64,000 bases of DNA from Caecitellus pseudoparvulus (lineage: Eukaryota > Bigyra: Bicosoecida): contig CBFFRQ010000096.1 of the NCBI GenBank assembly GCA_965644315.1, forward strand, positions 1-64,000, written 5' to 3'. The position numbers and the translations under genes are program-made. The stretch's first letter is position 1; each line of letters starts with the position of its first letter. The notes under the pieces were generated by a model. It saw only the letters and a program-made list of their open reading frames with translations. It was not told the DNA's origin and did not search any database. Of this stretch, positions 39,527 through 48,733 are shown piece by piece.

Positions 39527-39952
39527 GGTTTTAACATTGTTAATAGCCATTTCTTCACCAGATAAATATAATTTTTTGTAAGCTTCAGCAACTAACCAAG
39601 CATTACGATTTAATTTCACAACCGGAGCACCACCAACATAAATAATAAGCTGTTCTATCATTGCACTTGCATCACCGCAAAATTTTACATTTTCTTTAGG
39701 GTCCTGTCCTGCAGCTACTTGTGCACCTTCAACTTTAATATTACCATCTAAAGTACCAGTAGATAAATCTAATACATTAGCACCGGTTTGAATAGTTGTA
39801 TTAAAATCTTTATTAGCATTACCAAAACCATTTCTAGTTCCTTGAGGGTCATATTCCATTCTTTGTCTAGAGTGAGTTAATCTGTTAATTTTTGTTTTTG
39901 CTCCTTCAAGCACACCACCTAAGAAGTAAATTTCTTGTTCTTGAGATGTCAT
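39523..39952 (-). pseudogene. Major capsid protein, N-terminal part (gene split by transposon)
   Basis: The original start codon is at 39952 and 143 codons are preserved up to the TTAA. They read MTSQEQEIYFLGGVLEGA at the start and LSGEEMAINNVKTL at the junction. The segment with QLIIYVGGAPVVKLNRNAWL is beta-rich. Beyond the junction the frame runs ~37 codons into transposon DNA to a stop at 39416, so any product would be a truncated capsid fragment. With the other half it forms one uninterrupted frame across a single TTAA. Promoter TCTA at 39967-39970. Confidence 0.85.
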
Positions 39953-39966
39953 TATATAATTATACT

Positions 39967-39970
39967 TAGA
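39967..39970 (-). promoter_or_regulatory. TCTA promoter motif of capsid gene
   Basis: TCTA 14 bases upstream of the capsid start in an AT-rich context. Confidence 0.55.
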
Positions 39971-40020
39971 AAATATTTTTAAAAATTACCTAGACTAGAT
40001 ATTTTTTAAAAGTATTTCAT

Positions 40021-40758
40021 TTATTCAGGAAATCCATTAAATATTTCTTCCATTTTTTTATTATATACTTTACCAGTTTTTTTGTTAATTAAAATGAAAC
40101 TATATTTTTCAGATAAATGATTAAATACTAAATCCTTAAATTCATCTTCATTCATGAACTGACTAAAGTTTTCATCGTATACTTTCCAACATTCTTTATC
40201 GTTAGCATTCCAATATAATGAAATCAAATTACTGTTTAACATTCTTACGTCCTGCCCTAGATAATAATATTTTTGAGTTGCTATAATACATCCACAGCGT
40301 TTATGCCGTCCTGATGCAAAGAGCTCACTTAGTAAATTTGTGCCGTGATTTGTATTCATTGCTTTATTATATGCCATATCATCAAAAATAAACAAATTCG
40401 GAACTTTTGCGTCCATACTTCTATATTCTCCATCTAATTCTTCCCAGTCTAGAGTTTTATATATACTCAATTGGTCTTCACTAATATCAAACTTTTGAGC
40501 CATTTTAATAATATTATTTATTGTGGTTTGAGTTCCTGATACAACAATAATTTTAGATGAATCATTTTTAAAATAAAAATCTTTACACCATTGCCATAAT
40601 ACATTATGAATAAATTGTGTTTTACCTGCCTCAGATGGTCCCACTAAAACAGCCCTAGGAAGAGCTCCGACACGCTTATCAATTAAGTCTTTGTATTTTT
40701 TGTCTTTTGTTATATCATCCTCTTCAAATTCAAAAACTTTAAATTCACTATTAGCCAT
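40021..40758 (-). CDS. FtsK-HerA type genome-packaging ATPase (A32-like)
   Basis: 245 residues. Walker A is VGPSEAGKTQFIHNVLW (residues ~37-53) and Walker B is NLFIFDDMAYNKAMN (~123-137). A downstream RHKRCGCIIATQKYYYLG fits the sensor/arginine region of A32-like ATPases. Family members pump viral DNA into preformed capsids; this is one of the four hallmark genes of virophages and Polintons. It lies directly upstream of the capsid gene in the same direction, as in mavirus-type gene blocks. TCTA at 40769-40772. Confidence 0.93.
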   Translation of the reverse strand: MANSEFKVFEFEEDDITKDKKYKDLIDKRVGALPRAVLVGPSEAGKTQFIHNVLWQWCKDFYFKNDSSKIIVVSGTQTTINNIIKMAQKFDISEDQLSIYKTLDWEELDGEYRSMDAKVPNLFIFDDMAYNKAMNTNHGTNLLSELFASGRHKRCGCIIATQKYYYLGQDVRMLNSNLISLYWNANDKECWKVYDENFSQFMNEDEFKDLVFNHLSEKYSFILINKKTGKVYNKKMEEIFNGFPE

Positions 40759-40768
40759 TATTATATAT

Positions 40769-40772
40769 TAGA
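40769..40772 (-). promoter_or_regulatory. TCTA promoter motif
   Basis: TCTA 10 bases before the ATPase start at 40758. Confidence 0.55.
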
Positions 40773-40779
40773 TATTTTT

Positions 40780-42915
40780 TTATCTTTTTAAAACCCGCCC
40801 TCTAGTTCTTCTTCTTCCTTGTGTGGGTGCTACAAAATCTGCCTCTTGTAATGGTTCTGCTTCTTTTGCTTCTCCATCTGCCTCTAATGTTTTATTGTTA
40901 TTTATTAATGTTATTATTTTTCTTGTTAATCTTGGTTTTCCTAATTTCATTAAATCTTCGTTTGCGTCTGGTTCAACTTTATATAATGCTTTCATAAATA
41001 TCAATGTTGCGTCTTCAAAAGAGACATCCGCCAACCCTATAATTTCAGTAAATATTTCTGATGGTTCCCCTTCAATTACTGCCTGATAAATATCATCTGA
41101 TACTTCTCTTTTTGCTGCTTCTGATACTCCACCTTCACCTATTACTTCAGCTATAAATTTATCTAACATTGAGTTTAATTTTACTTTCTCAACTTCGGTT
41201 AAATCTTTTTTATATGATTCGTCTTTTTCCGGTTGTGCTTCGGCAGGTGCTGCTGCTCCACCTTCAGTTTCTGGTATTGGTTTTCGTGGTAATCTTACAC
41301 TAACACTTTCAGAAATATCTTCAAAAGTACGTTTTGCATACTCCTTTTTATTTTCTCCAGCTATTTCAACAGGTAAATTTGCTTTTAATAATTCAATTAC
41401 ATTTCTTACAATTTGACCTAATTTTTCATTATTTTGTGATATTGGTAATTGTCCTATTCTTTCTGCTTCATTCATGATAGCATCAAATAAATATATTTTA
41501 TATTTTACCATACCAGTCTTTTTCGCATTATAAATATCTTTTCCAATATTTTTATTGTTTTTATTTGTAAGATTTGACAAATTTTTCAATTGATTTGTTT
41601 CTTCTTTATCTACCATAACTTTAGCATATGCTTTTAGAATGGTGTTATAATTTCCCTGATTAAAATTAATAAATGTTTGTTTTCCTTCTTTTTCCAACTT
41701 TTCTTCTAATGCTTTTCTAACATCTAAATTTGAAATAACAATAATTTTTTGAGGGTCAGTTAAATCCATATATCTTGGATGTTGTTGGATAGCTGCCCTC
41801 ATTGTTGTTGAGGTTGTGGTCCCACTTCTGATATCTTCACCGTATAATAGATTTAAATCAGTGTCTGTGAATTTGTTTTTATCCATATCATCTTCAAGAG
41901 CAGATTTTGCATGTTTTGTTAATTCTTCAAATCTTTGAATAACTTGTGGTCTACCACGACCTAAAGAATTTATTACATTTGCAATTGAAGCTGACATAGA
42001 TTCACCAAGTCTTTTATATGATTCAAGTTGTTGTGTTTCTCTCGCTGTTTTCATTTCTGCTTCTATTCTATCTAAAAACGCTTGATTAATTCTTTCGCCT
42101 TCTGTTCCTGCTCCAGTTGCTGCTGGTGCTGGTGCTGGTTGTGGTGCTTCAGGTTGTAATACTTGTCCTTCTCCTTCTGGTTGTGGTCTTCTTTCCTTTG
42201 TTGCATCAGTTTCTTTAGATTCGGCAGCTCCACCGTCTCCAACTTGTCCTGTTTCTGTATGAATTCCACCATCTGTATCTATCATTGTTTTAGCTTGTAA
42301 ATCTCCCTCATCTCTCTTATCTTTATCATCATCTCCTCCATCTCCTGTTGCTGGAGGTTTTGTGTCTCCATCTGTTGAAGGTTTATTTAAAATAGATTGA
42401 ACTTTTTGTTCCATTTCTTGTTTCTTAGCATTCAAATCTAAACCAACTGGGTTAAAACGTTTCTTTAATACTGATTCAACGGCACGTGCTCTTAATAATT
42501 GAATTTCTGTATCTGATAAATTATTTCTTTTACCAAATGCATCAATATAATTTAAGATTCGTTTCATTTCCTCTTCATCTTCATCTAATTCTTCAACATC
42601 TGTTTCTAATCCTAATTGTCTAAATACACGTTTTGTGTCTTGTTCGTATTCATTCATTTGTTTCATGAAAGCTTGTTCTAAAGATTCTGTATCACTCCAT
42701 CCATAATCATAAAAAGAACTTTCTTCTAATCTCTTATCTGCATTTGTATATACCTCATCCATATCTAAAAAATCGGGTTTCTCTGCTGGTGCTGGTATTA
42801 AGTCTTCAGCATTGTAATTATACAATTTTAAATTTACTGTATCAGTGTTGTTTTCCAAATTCAATTTAGATAAGCGAACATAATATTCTTCATCTGTTAT
42901 ATCAAATGGGTTCAT
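40780..42915 (-). CDS. EMALE hypothetical protein, 711 residues
   Basis: Acidic N-terminal region (SFYDYGWSDTESLEQAFMKQ), a Lys/Gln helix, then a low-complexity Gly/Asp/Pro/Ala linker (GDGGDDDKDKRDEGDL and APAPAATGAGTEG). A long helical C-terminal part follows and ends in a basic GRRRTRGRVLKR. No catalytic motif was recognised. Its position next to the packaging ATPase and capsid suggests a virion or assembly protein. The missing mavirus protease could lie here in diverged form, but I see no Cys/His pair to support that. TCTA at 42927-42930. Confidence 0.75.
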   Translation of the reverse strand: MNPFDITDEEYYVRLSKLNLENNTDTVNLKLYNYNAEDLIPAPAEKPDFLDMDEVYTNADKRLEESSFYDYGWSDTESLEQAFMKQMNEYEQDTKRVFRQLGLETDVEELDEDEEEMKRILNYIDAFGKRNNLSDTEIQLLRARAVESVLKKRFNPVGLDLNAKKQEMEQKVQSILNKPSTDGDTKPPATGDGGDDDKDKRDEGDLQAKTMIDTDGGIHTETGQVGDGGAAESKETDATKERRPQPEGEGQVLQPEAPQPAPAPAATGAGTEGERINQAFLDRIEAEMKTARETQQLESYKRLGESMSASIANVINSLGRGRPQVIQRFEELTKHAKSALEDDMDKNKFTDTDLNLLYGEDIRSGTTTSTTMRAAIQQHPRYMDLTDPQKIIVISNLDVRKALEEKLEKEGKQTFINFNQGNYNTILKAYAKVMVDKEETNQLKNLSNLTNKNNKNIGKDIYNAKKTGMVKYKIYLFDAIMNEAERIGQLPISQNNEKLGQIVRNVIELLKANLPVEIAGENKKEYAKRTFEDISESVSVRLPRKPIPETEGGAAAPAEAQPEKDESYKKDLTEVEKVKLNSMLDKFIAEVIGEGGVSEAAKREVSDDIYQAVIEGEPSEIFTEIIGLADVSFEDATLIFMKALYKVEPDANEDLMKLGKPRLTRKIITLINNNKTLEADGEAKEAEPLQEADFVAPTQGRRRTRGRVLKR

Positions 42916-42926
42916 ATATATAATAG

Positions 42927-42930
42927 TAGA
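42927..42930 (-). promoter_or_regulatory. TCTA promoter motif
   Basis: TTATCTACTATTATATATATG on the minus strand leads into the start at 42915. Confidence 0.6.
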
Positions 42931-42961
42931 TAAAAAAAATTATATATCTAAACATTTTAAT

Positions 42962-43459
42962 TTAATTATGTTCTTTCTCCATTGCCGCCAAGATATCATC
43001 AATATTGTATTTTTCTATGCTATTATTAATAGGTTGTTTTTCCGGAATTATTTGAACTCTTTTTATTTCGTGTTGTTTCTTCTTTTTATTTATTTTTTCC
43101 AAGTATTCCTCAAATTTCTTTTCTTCTGCTTCTTGTTTCTTCTTCTCCCTTCTTTTTCTATATGTTTCTCTTGATTTCTCTCTTGCTTTCCTTAATGCTT
43201 CTAGTTTCTTTTCCGATAATTGCTTTTTCTTCTTCTTTTTCTTTCCGGATTCTTTTATTATAATTGGTTTTTCTTCTATAGGGTCTTCAGTCTCTATAAT
43301 TTTTTCAGTCTTTTTTTCAGTATTTTTCAGATATTTTTTAGTATATATAGTCTCTGAATTCTCTATACTTTTTTTTAGAGGTTCTTTAAACTCATCAAAT
43401 GGCTGACCGAATATGTTAGAAAAAAAGGTTTTCACACTTTGAAAGATTTTAGGTTCCAT
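42962..43459 (-). CDS. Lys/Glu-rich basic coiled-coil protein
   Basis: 165 residues. N-terminal amphipathic part (FQSVKTFFSNIFGQPFDEFK), then an extremely basic helix (KKKKKKQLSEKKLEALRKAR, REKSRETYRKRREKKKQEAE). A short C-terminal motif (YNIDDILAAMEKEHN) closes it. Probably DNA-binding or a core/condensing protein, inferred from charge. No family recognised. Confidence 0.7.
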   Translation of the reverse strand: MEPKIFQSVKTFFSNIFGQPFDEFKEPLKKSIENSETIYTKKYLKNTEKKTEKIIETEDPIEEKPIIIKESGKKKKKKKQLSEKKLEALRKAREKSRETYRKRREKKKQEAEEKKFEEYLEKINKKKKQHEIKRVQIIPEKQPINNSIEKYNIDDILAAMEKEHN

Positions 43460-43479
43460 TATAATAAAACATAAAATAT

Positions 43480-43740
43480 TTATTCCGATTCTTCTTTTTC
43501 CTGTTTTTTGTTTCTCTCTTTCTCCATTTCCACAAATTCTTTATATGTCAAATATTCACATGTAAAATCTAAATGGCTTACTAAATGATAATCATCAGCA
43601 TTTTTAATTATTTTCATTTTCTCTTCATGAATATATTTTAAAGTGTCAATATATTTATTATATTCTTCTTCAGTTGGTATTTTTCCATCAAAAGGGTCTT
43701 CAAAATTATACTCTTTATATCTACAGAAATTATTAGACAT
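43480..43740 (-). CDS. EMALE hypothetical protein, 86 residues
   Basis: Acidic helical protein (NKYIDTLKYIHEEKMKIIKN, later EYLTYKEFVEMEKERNKKQE). Unknown family. Closely packed between the basic coiled-coil gene and the lipase. TCTA at 43751-43754, 10 bases before the start. Confidence 0.7.
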   Translation of the reverse strand: MSNNFCRYKEYNFEDPFDGKIPTEEEYNKYIDTLKYIHEEKMKIIKNADDYHLVSHLDFTCEYLTYKEFVEMEKERNKKQEKEESE

Positions 43741-43744
43741 TATT

Positions 43745-44596
43745 TTAAACTAGATTATTTTTTTTTTTAAAACCTATTGATGGTTCAAATATACTACCAC
43801 CTCTTGAAGGCGTCACGTTATTTATTAAATAATCTATTGAATGTGCTTCAACTAAATTACTTGGTCCTGGTCTTGGTTTTAATACTATAGTTTCTGGTAT
43901 TAATGCAATTGATGATTCAGCTATGATATCACCCTCCATAACATAAGAACGAATAATATTTGAATCAAATATTTTTTTTAGATTGTTTTTAATACCTTCT
44001 AATTTTTCACCGATTTCATCTGCCCCTTTTCTTACTGCTTGTGTAGGTGATGAACCTATATTAAAAACTATTGCTGGAATACCTGTTTCTGATGATGCTA
44101 AAACTGCAATAAATCCACCTAATGAATGACCTGTAAAAATAAATTCTTGAACGTTCATGCTACTCAATACACTCATTATTTTTGTTAATCTTTCAACACT
44201 TGCTATTTTAATAATTGACTTATCAGAACCTAGAATAATTGCTAAATCATCCATAAAATCTACTGGGTTTAATTGTGTTCCTCTAAATCCTATAATTGCT
44301 TTTACTTTATCGCCTTCTAAATCTAAATATACGGCTATTCTATTACTTGATAATGTTTCATTATATATTAAGTTCTCTAAGATTGGTTTTCTTTCGGTTT
44401 TTGTTTTATATGCTTCACGTGATACTTTAGCACATTGATAAGCTTCATATGGTATAATTGGTTTATATGTTCCACGGTTTGAATTGTTCTTATTTGTATT
44501 TCTACTTACGGTTGAGACCTGTAATGGCTGTTCGTCAGCAGGATTTCCAAGAAAAAAATCATTAAAACCATCAACTAATAATTTGATACCTTCCAT
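43745..44596 (-). CDS. Class 3 lipase-like hydrolase
   Basis: 283 residues. The oxyanion strand is VKAIIGFRGTQLNPVDFMDD and the nucleophile elbow is FIFTGHSLGGFIAVLA, with catalytic Ser in GHSLG. An acid is probable in MEGDIIAE, and the final His in EAHSIDYL completes the triad. The arrangement is that of fungal-type class 3 lipases (alpha/beta hydrolase). Lipases of this kind are recurrent in mavirus-like elements and may help virions cross or escape membranes; that role is inferred. No signal peptide. The start overlaps no neighbour, and no clear TCTA was seen upstream. Confidence 0.9.
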   Translation of the reverse strand: MEGIKLLVDGFNDFFLGNPADEQPLQVSTVSRNTNKNNSNRGTYKPIIPYEAYQCAKVSREAYKTKTERKPILENLIYNETLSSNRIAVYLDLEGDKVKAIIGFRGTQLNPVDFMDDLAIILGSDKSIIKIASVERLTKIMSVLSSMNVQEFIFTGHSLGGFIAVLASSETGIPAIVFNIGSSPTQAVRKGADEIGEKLEGIKNNLKKIFDSNIIRSYVMEGDIIAESSIALIPETIVLKPRPGPSNLVEAHSIDYLINNVTPSRGGSIFEPSIGFKKKNNLV

Positions 44597-44647
44597 TATA
44601 TTAATAAAGAAAATAAATATAACTTATTTTATTAAAACAAATTATAT

Positions 44648-46546
44648 TTAATATTTGATTTTATTTTCAATATCCATTCCATTCACACTTCTAATAGATA
44701 TTTTATCTGCTGTATATTCAATCTTTAATCCACCCATATCAACTTTTGATAATTCTTTATCATTTCCTATACCTTTAATTTTTGTTATATTTATATCTCC
44801 ATCACATATAAAACCATCTGTATGACATCTATATATTTTATCATGTTCTAAATTTTCCATTATTCTTGAAATATACACACGCCCCATACCTGTTAAAAAT
44901 GGAGCAATTCTTGCCATAGGTGTTTTATAATATTGTTTTTGCTTTGCATTAAATAAGTGTGTATCATTATAAGGATGTATTCCTTCAATATCATTTGAAC
45001 CACCTTTATATTTTTCATATGTTTCAATATAAACATTTCTCTGAGATAATAACCCCCATAATTTATTTAATAACATTTTTGATACTTTGTTTTTTGGATT
45101 CTTCTTTTTTAGGTCGTAATGGTCATTAATATATTTTCCGAATAATTGTTTGCCTGATATTAAATCTTTTCGGTCATACATTATAGCATTACAGCCTACA
45201 TCATCTCTCATATGAATTGTGTATCCTAATTCACGAGCACGATTTAATTCATAATGTGTATAAAAATCATTGTTTTTGGTGTTGAAAAGTAATTTATTTA
45301 CATTTCCTAAAATTTCTGCTCTATAGATTCCATATTTAAAATATTCTGGTAATTGTTTATTTTCAATTGTTGTATATTGACCTTCTCTTAATGGAAACAT
45401 TACTTTGGCAGATTGCATTATATAAGGATACATTGAATTGACATCATAACATTTGACATTTTCATAAACTCCCTCTTTGAAATGTAATAAACCACCTGTT
45501 AAACAATATTTAATAAAGTTTGATTCTTTTTCTGATATATTCTCCATTCTAACTTTTTGAAAATTATAAAACATTTGTTGTAAAATATAACCTGTTATAC
45601 TTTTATAGTTGAGTAAATCTAAATTTAATTCTTTGACATATTGTTTATATTTTTTATATTCTTCTATTAAATCTTTATCAGGTTTTACATTGTGAAAATG
45701 ACGTTTTTCATATTTCAATATGTTTTGTTGAAAATCTACATAATCATATGTTTTAATTTGTAATCCATCATAAGCATCAACAACATTTTTTGATATTTTA
45801 TATACTAGTAATGGATATTCATTTTTATTTTTTCTTATTACTTTGAAACCTTCTTGTTGTTTATAAATGTTTGTATAATGTCCGTTCTCTAATTTTAAAT
45901 CAACATTTATATTTGAATCATAAGACGAAATATAAGTTGAACGTTCAGAAGAACCAAATACATTTATTCTTATATTTAGTTTCTCTTCTAATTTAGGTAT
46001 TAGAATTACAGGAACTTTAGCTTCTCTATCTAATTTTAAATAATTCTTTAATCTCTTAGGGTATTTCATATTTGGAATATCTCCAATAACTCGTTTAATA
46101 CAATTATATAAACAATCATTATGTTTATCGCTTCCTCCTTCTGTGCTTGTATCTTTATAAGTAATTGATATCATATGTGTCCCTAAATCATCTAATAAAT
46201 TCATATCTTCACCATCTGTATATTCATCAGCAAATTTCTTGATACTTAGTTTTTTAGGGTCAGATGAAAAACCTTTGTTAATTGATTTCCAACCAATATC
46301 TAATAATACTGCAACATGAAATTCTTTATTCTTCTTTTTCATTTCTTTTGTTATTGTTTTAATGAATTTATCTGAATCATCAACTGAACTTTTTTGATTT
46401 TTCTTAGATGAAATATAATTCATAACTTTTAATTTTTCACCATTTTTTAGTTTTAGTTCTCTTCCTTTGAACTGTCTGAACTTTTTAAAAATCTTTTTTT
46501 GAGATTTCTTGGATTTCTTGGAATTGTTATTTTTGGTTCGTGGCAT
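44648..46546 (-). CDS. Family B DNA polymerase (protein-primed type) with OTU-like N-terminus
   Basis: 632 residues. Polymerase motif A is CYDVNSMYPYIM (~366-377), motif B KMLLNKLWGLLSQ (~490-502), motif C CHTDGF (~574-579). Motif C reads HTDG rather than DTDS but keeps the central Asp. The N-terminal part has DCLYNCI (Cys ~145) and NGHYTNI (His ~223), the pattern of OTU-type cysteine protease folds reported at the N-terminus of some Polinton/adintovirus polymerases. I see no clear ExoI-III motifs, so proofreading may be absent. The enzyme should copy the linear element from its inverted repeats using a protein primer. TCTA at 46558-46561. Confidence 0.9.
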   Translation of the reverse strand: MPRTKNNNSKKSKKSQKKIFKKFRQFKGRELKLKNGEKLKVMNYISSKKNQKSSVDDSDKFIKTITKEMKKKNKEFHVAVLLDIGWKSINKGFSSDPKKLSIKKFADEYTDGEDMNLLDDLGTHMISITYKDTSTEGGSDKHNDCLYNCIKRVIGDIPNMKYPKRLKNYLKLDREAKVPVILIPKLEEKLNIRINVFGSSERSTYISSYDSNINVDLKLENGHYTNIYKQQEGFKVIRKNKNEYPLLVYKISKNVVDAYDGLQIKTYDYVDFQQNILKYEKRHFHNVKPDKDLIEEYKKYKQYVKELNLDLLNYKSITGYILQQMFYNFQKVRMENISEKESNFIKYCLTGGLLHFKEGVYENVKCYDVNSMYPYIMQSAKVMFPLREGQYTTIENKQLPEYFKYGIYRAEILGNVNKLLFNTKNNDFYTHYELNRARELGYTIHMRDDVGCNAIMYDRKDLISGKQLFGKYINDHYDLKKKNPKNKVSKMLLNKLWGLLSQRNVYIETYEKYKGGSNDIEGIHPYNDTHLFNAKQKQYYKTPMARIAPFLTGMGRVYISRIMENLEHDKIYRCHTDGFICDGDINITKIKGIGNDKELSKVDMGGLKIEYTADKISIRSVNGMDIENKIKY

Positions 46547-46557
46547 ATATATATACC

Positions 46558-46561
46558 TAGA
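46558..46561 (-). promoter_or_regulatory. TCTA promoter motif
   Basis: TATCTAGGTATATATATATG on the minus strand runs into the PolB start at 46546. Confidence 0.65.
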
Positions 46562-46576
46562 TAAAATAATTTTTTT

Positions 46577-46777
46577 TTAAACCCCTTTTTTAAGATTGTT
46601 TTCCATATTCCTTATATGTTTTTTGGTTCTACAATGTTTAGGAAACTTATATTTTGGCACATATTTATCACAACATTCACAATATATTTTGCGTTTCATT
46701 TTTTCTAGTATACGCTCCTTATTTTCTGCATAGTATTCTTTTTGATATTTTTTCATATCCGTGATTTTCTTTTTCAT
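46577..46777 (-). CDS. Small C2H2 zinc-finger protein
   Basis: 66 residues. One finger: CECCDKYVPKYKFPKHCRTK followed by KH (CxxC...HxxxxxxH), of the U1/matrin spacing rather than the classical TFIIIA spacing. The N-terminus is Lys/Glu-rich. Such single-finger proteins are common in protist viruses and may bind nucleic acid. It sits between PolB and the helicase, so a replication or transcription role is plausible. TCTA at 46788-46791. Confidence 0.75.
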   Translation of the reverse strand: MKKKITDMKKYQKEYYAENKERILEKMKRKIYCECCDKYVPKYKFPKHCRTKKHIRNMENNLKKGV

Positions 46778-46830
46778 TACACTTATATAGATTATTTATT
46801 TTTTAAACCTAAAATAAATAATATATATTT

Positions 46831-48705
46831 TTAAAATTCTAGAATTATTTTACCAACTGTTAATCCATCAAATTTTTTTAATGCTTTCTTTGATGTATCG
46901 TCTTTTGGTTCAAATTTATCTTCTTCGTCGTATTCGTCGTCGCTTTCTTCATCTTCACTATCACTCTCTTCTTCACTATCGCTCTCAACTTCCACTGGTT
47001 TAGTTTCACTTTCAATATCAACTGGTTTATTTTTAAGTTGTTCTTGTAATTCTTTTAGTTGTTTTTGTAATTCTTCAATAATTTTATTACTAGTTTCATT
47101 CTTTTTGGTTAATACATTATTTTTACTAATTAATATTTTAATTTCATCTCTTAACGTATCATCATCTTCACCATCAAATATATCTTCGTCTTTTTCTTCT
47201 TTATCAATTTTTACTTTAATATGTGTAAATAAACCTTTCTTTCTTTTTATTCCATATAAATTTTGTTGTTCTTTATTGCAGTATTTTTCACTAACATAAT
47301 TAATATCATGTGCTTTCATATCATTTACAAATGATTTCATGCCTAATTTTTCATATTCTGAATTGAAACTTTTAAACATTTCCAATAATGCTTCTTTTGG
47401 TATTGTGTCTGTTTCGTCTGTGGTAAGTTCTAAACATGTTTCAATAAATTCATCATACGGGTCATTAGTATTTAAAAACTCTTTAGTTGATAATTGAATT
47501 TTCTCGGGTGTCTCTGGTAAATTTGTATTAATACTTTTTACGGTATATTCTATTAAAATTTTAATCAGAGCACATTTTAATTGTGTATTATCAAATTTAT
47601 CAATTAATTTATTATCCTTTCTAAAATACTTAATATTATCAACTTTTCTTTTATCATTTTCTTCTAAAAATATATTTTCCATTGATATAACTTCAGTTCT
47701 CCTTGATACACCACCATCAATATCAATTTTTAATGTTGCCTCGTTGGTTAAAATAAATATAAAACCGTTGAGAATTGTGTTAAATTGTCCATCAGTAAAT
47801 AATCTTGAAACTGTAATATTTCCATTTGCTAATTGTTTGAAAATAGATTTCTTCATTTTCTTTTTACCTTGTTCGTCAATAATTAAAAATTTATGATATG
47901 GTTGAATTGAGTTAATAATTTTAGATGGTTTGTTTCCGTCAGTATCAGCAGTTAGTAATGCATTCTCTAATTCTTGGACCATATAAGGAAATACTTTTTG
48001 GATTAATTCAAATAATGTATTTTTACCATTTGACCCTTTACCGGTTAAGATAAAGTTCTTTTGCATTTTTGTTATTGATTTGCCTAAAATTACACGACTT
48101 AACATATCATACATATAACCCATATCATCCTTATTAAAAAATGAGGTTAAAACATTATCAACATATTTTACTGATTCTTGAGATGGTTCAACATAATTAT
48201 AGTTTAATAATGTCGCTTGTGTAATAATAGTATTCTTTGGACGTGTTGTTGAAAATTCACCTGTTGTCAAATCTAAACGACCATTTAAAAAATTCAATCC
48301 TGTATTATCACTATCAAAAATTATTGAATCATTCTTAAATATGTTGTGAAGACCAGAACATAAATTATTAAGTTTATTTAAATTAATCAATGATGAGATT
48401 TTTAATTGTATTAAATTTGCATATGATTCTTTATCGGTTTCGTATATCTTGTTTAATGATGCTGTCATACAATTATACAAATAATTATAAAAGATTTTTT
48501 CTGCTGATAATTTTTCATCATGTAATTTTCTGTATGTTCCATTATCACATTTTACATATACATTGTTTTGATTAATAATAACATATTCTTTAAATAAATC
48601 TATCAATACATTTTGTCTATCAATGAATTCCTTTTTAAAATTTAGAAAATCATTAAAAGTAAAGAGTTTGTTAAATTCGTTTGTGGTTTGATTTATAGCT
48701 GTCAT
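46831..48705 (-). CDS. D5-like superfamily 3 helicase
   Basis: 624 residues. Walker A is ILTGKGSNGKNTLFEL (~residue 220-235), Walker B KFLIIDEQGKKKM. SF3 motif C is FIFILTNEATL, and an arginine-finger region VSRRTEVISM follows. The N-terminal ~200 residues fit a D5_N-type domain (ILTGK preceded by MLSRVILGKSITKMQ). No archaeo-eukaryotic primase motifs were noted. The C-terminal ~110 residues are a coiled coil plus a very acidic stretch (ESDSEEESDSEDEESDDEY). The helicase would unwind the element for PolB. It is the first gene inside the right inverted repeat. TCTA at 48717-48720. Confidence 0.92.
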   Translation of the reverse strand: MTAINQTTNEFNKLFTFNDFLNFKKEFIDRQNVLIDLFKEYVIINQNNVYVKCDNGTYRKLHDEKLSAEKIFYNYLYNCMTASLNKIYETDKESYANLIQLKISSLINLNKLNNLCSGLHNIFKNDSIIFDSDNTGLNFLNGRLDLTTGEFSTTRPKNTIITQATLLNYNYVEPSQESVKYVDNVLTSFFNKDDMGYMYDMLSRVILGKSITKMQKNFILTGKGSNGKNTLFELIQKVFPYMVQELENALLTADTDGNKPSKIINSIQPYHKFLIIDEQGKKKMKKSIFKQLANGNITVSRLFTDGQFNTILNGFIFILTNEATLKIDIDGGVSRRTEVISMENIFLEENDKRKVDNIKYFRKDNKLIDKFDNTQLKCALIKILIEYTVKSINTNLPETPEKIQLSTKEFLNTNDPYDEFIETCLELTTDETDTIPKEALLEMFKSFNSEYEKLGMKSFVNDMKAHDINYVSEKYCNKEQQNLYGIKRKKGLFTHIKVKIDKEEKDEDIFDGEDDDTLRDEIKILISKNNVLTKKNETSNKIIEELQKQLKELQEQLKNKPVDIESETKPVEVESDSEEESDSEDEESDDEYDEEDKFEPKDDTSKKALKKFDGLTVGKIILEF

Positions 48706-48716
48706 ATATATATTAC

Positions 48717-48720
48717 TAGA
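48717..48720 (-). promoter_or_regulatory. TCTA promoter motif
   Basis: TCTAGTAATATATATATG leads into the helicase start at 48705, just inside the right inverted repeat. Confidence 0.65.
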
Positions 48721-48733
48721 GATTTTTTTTTTT

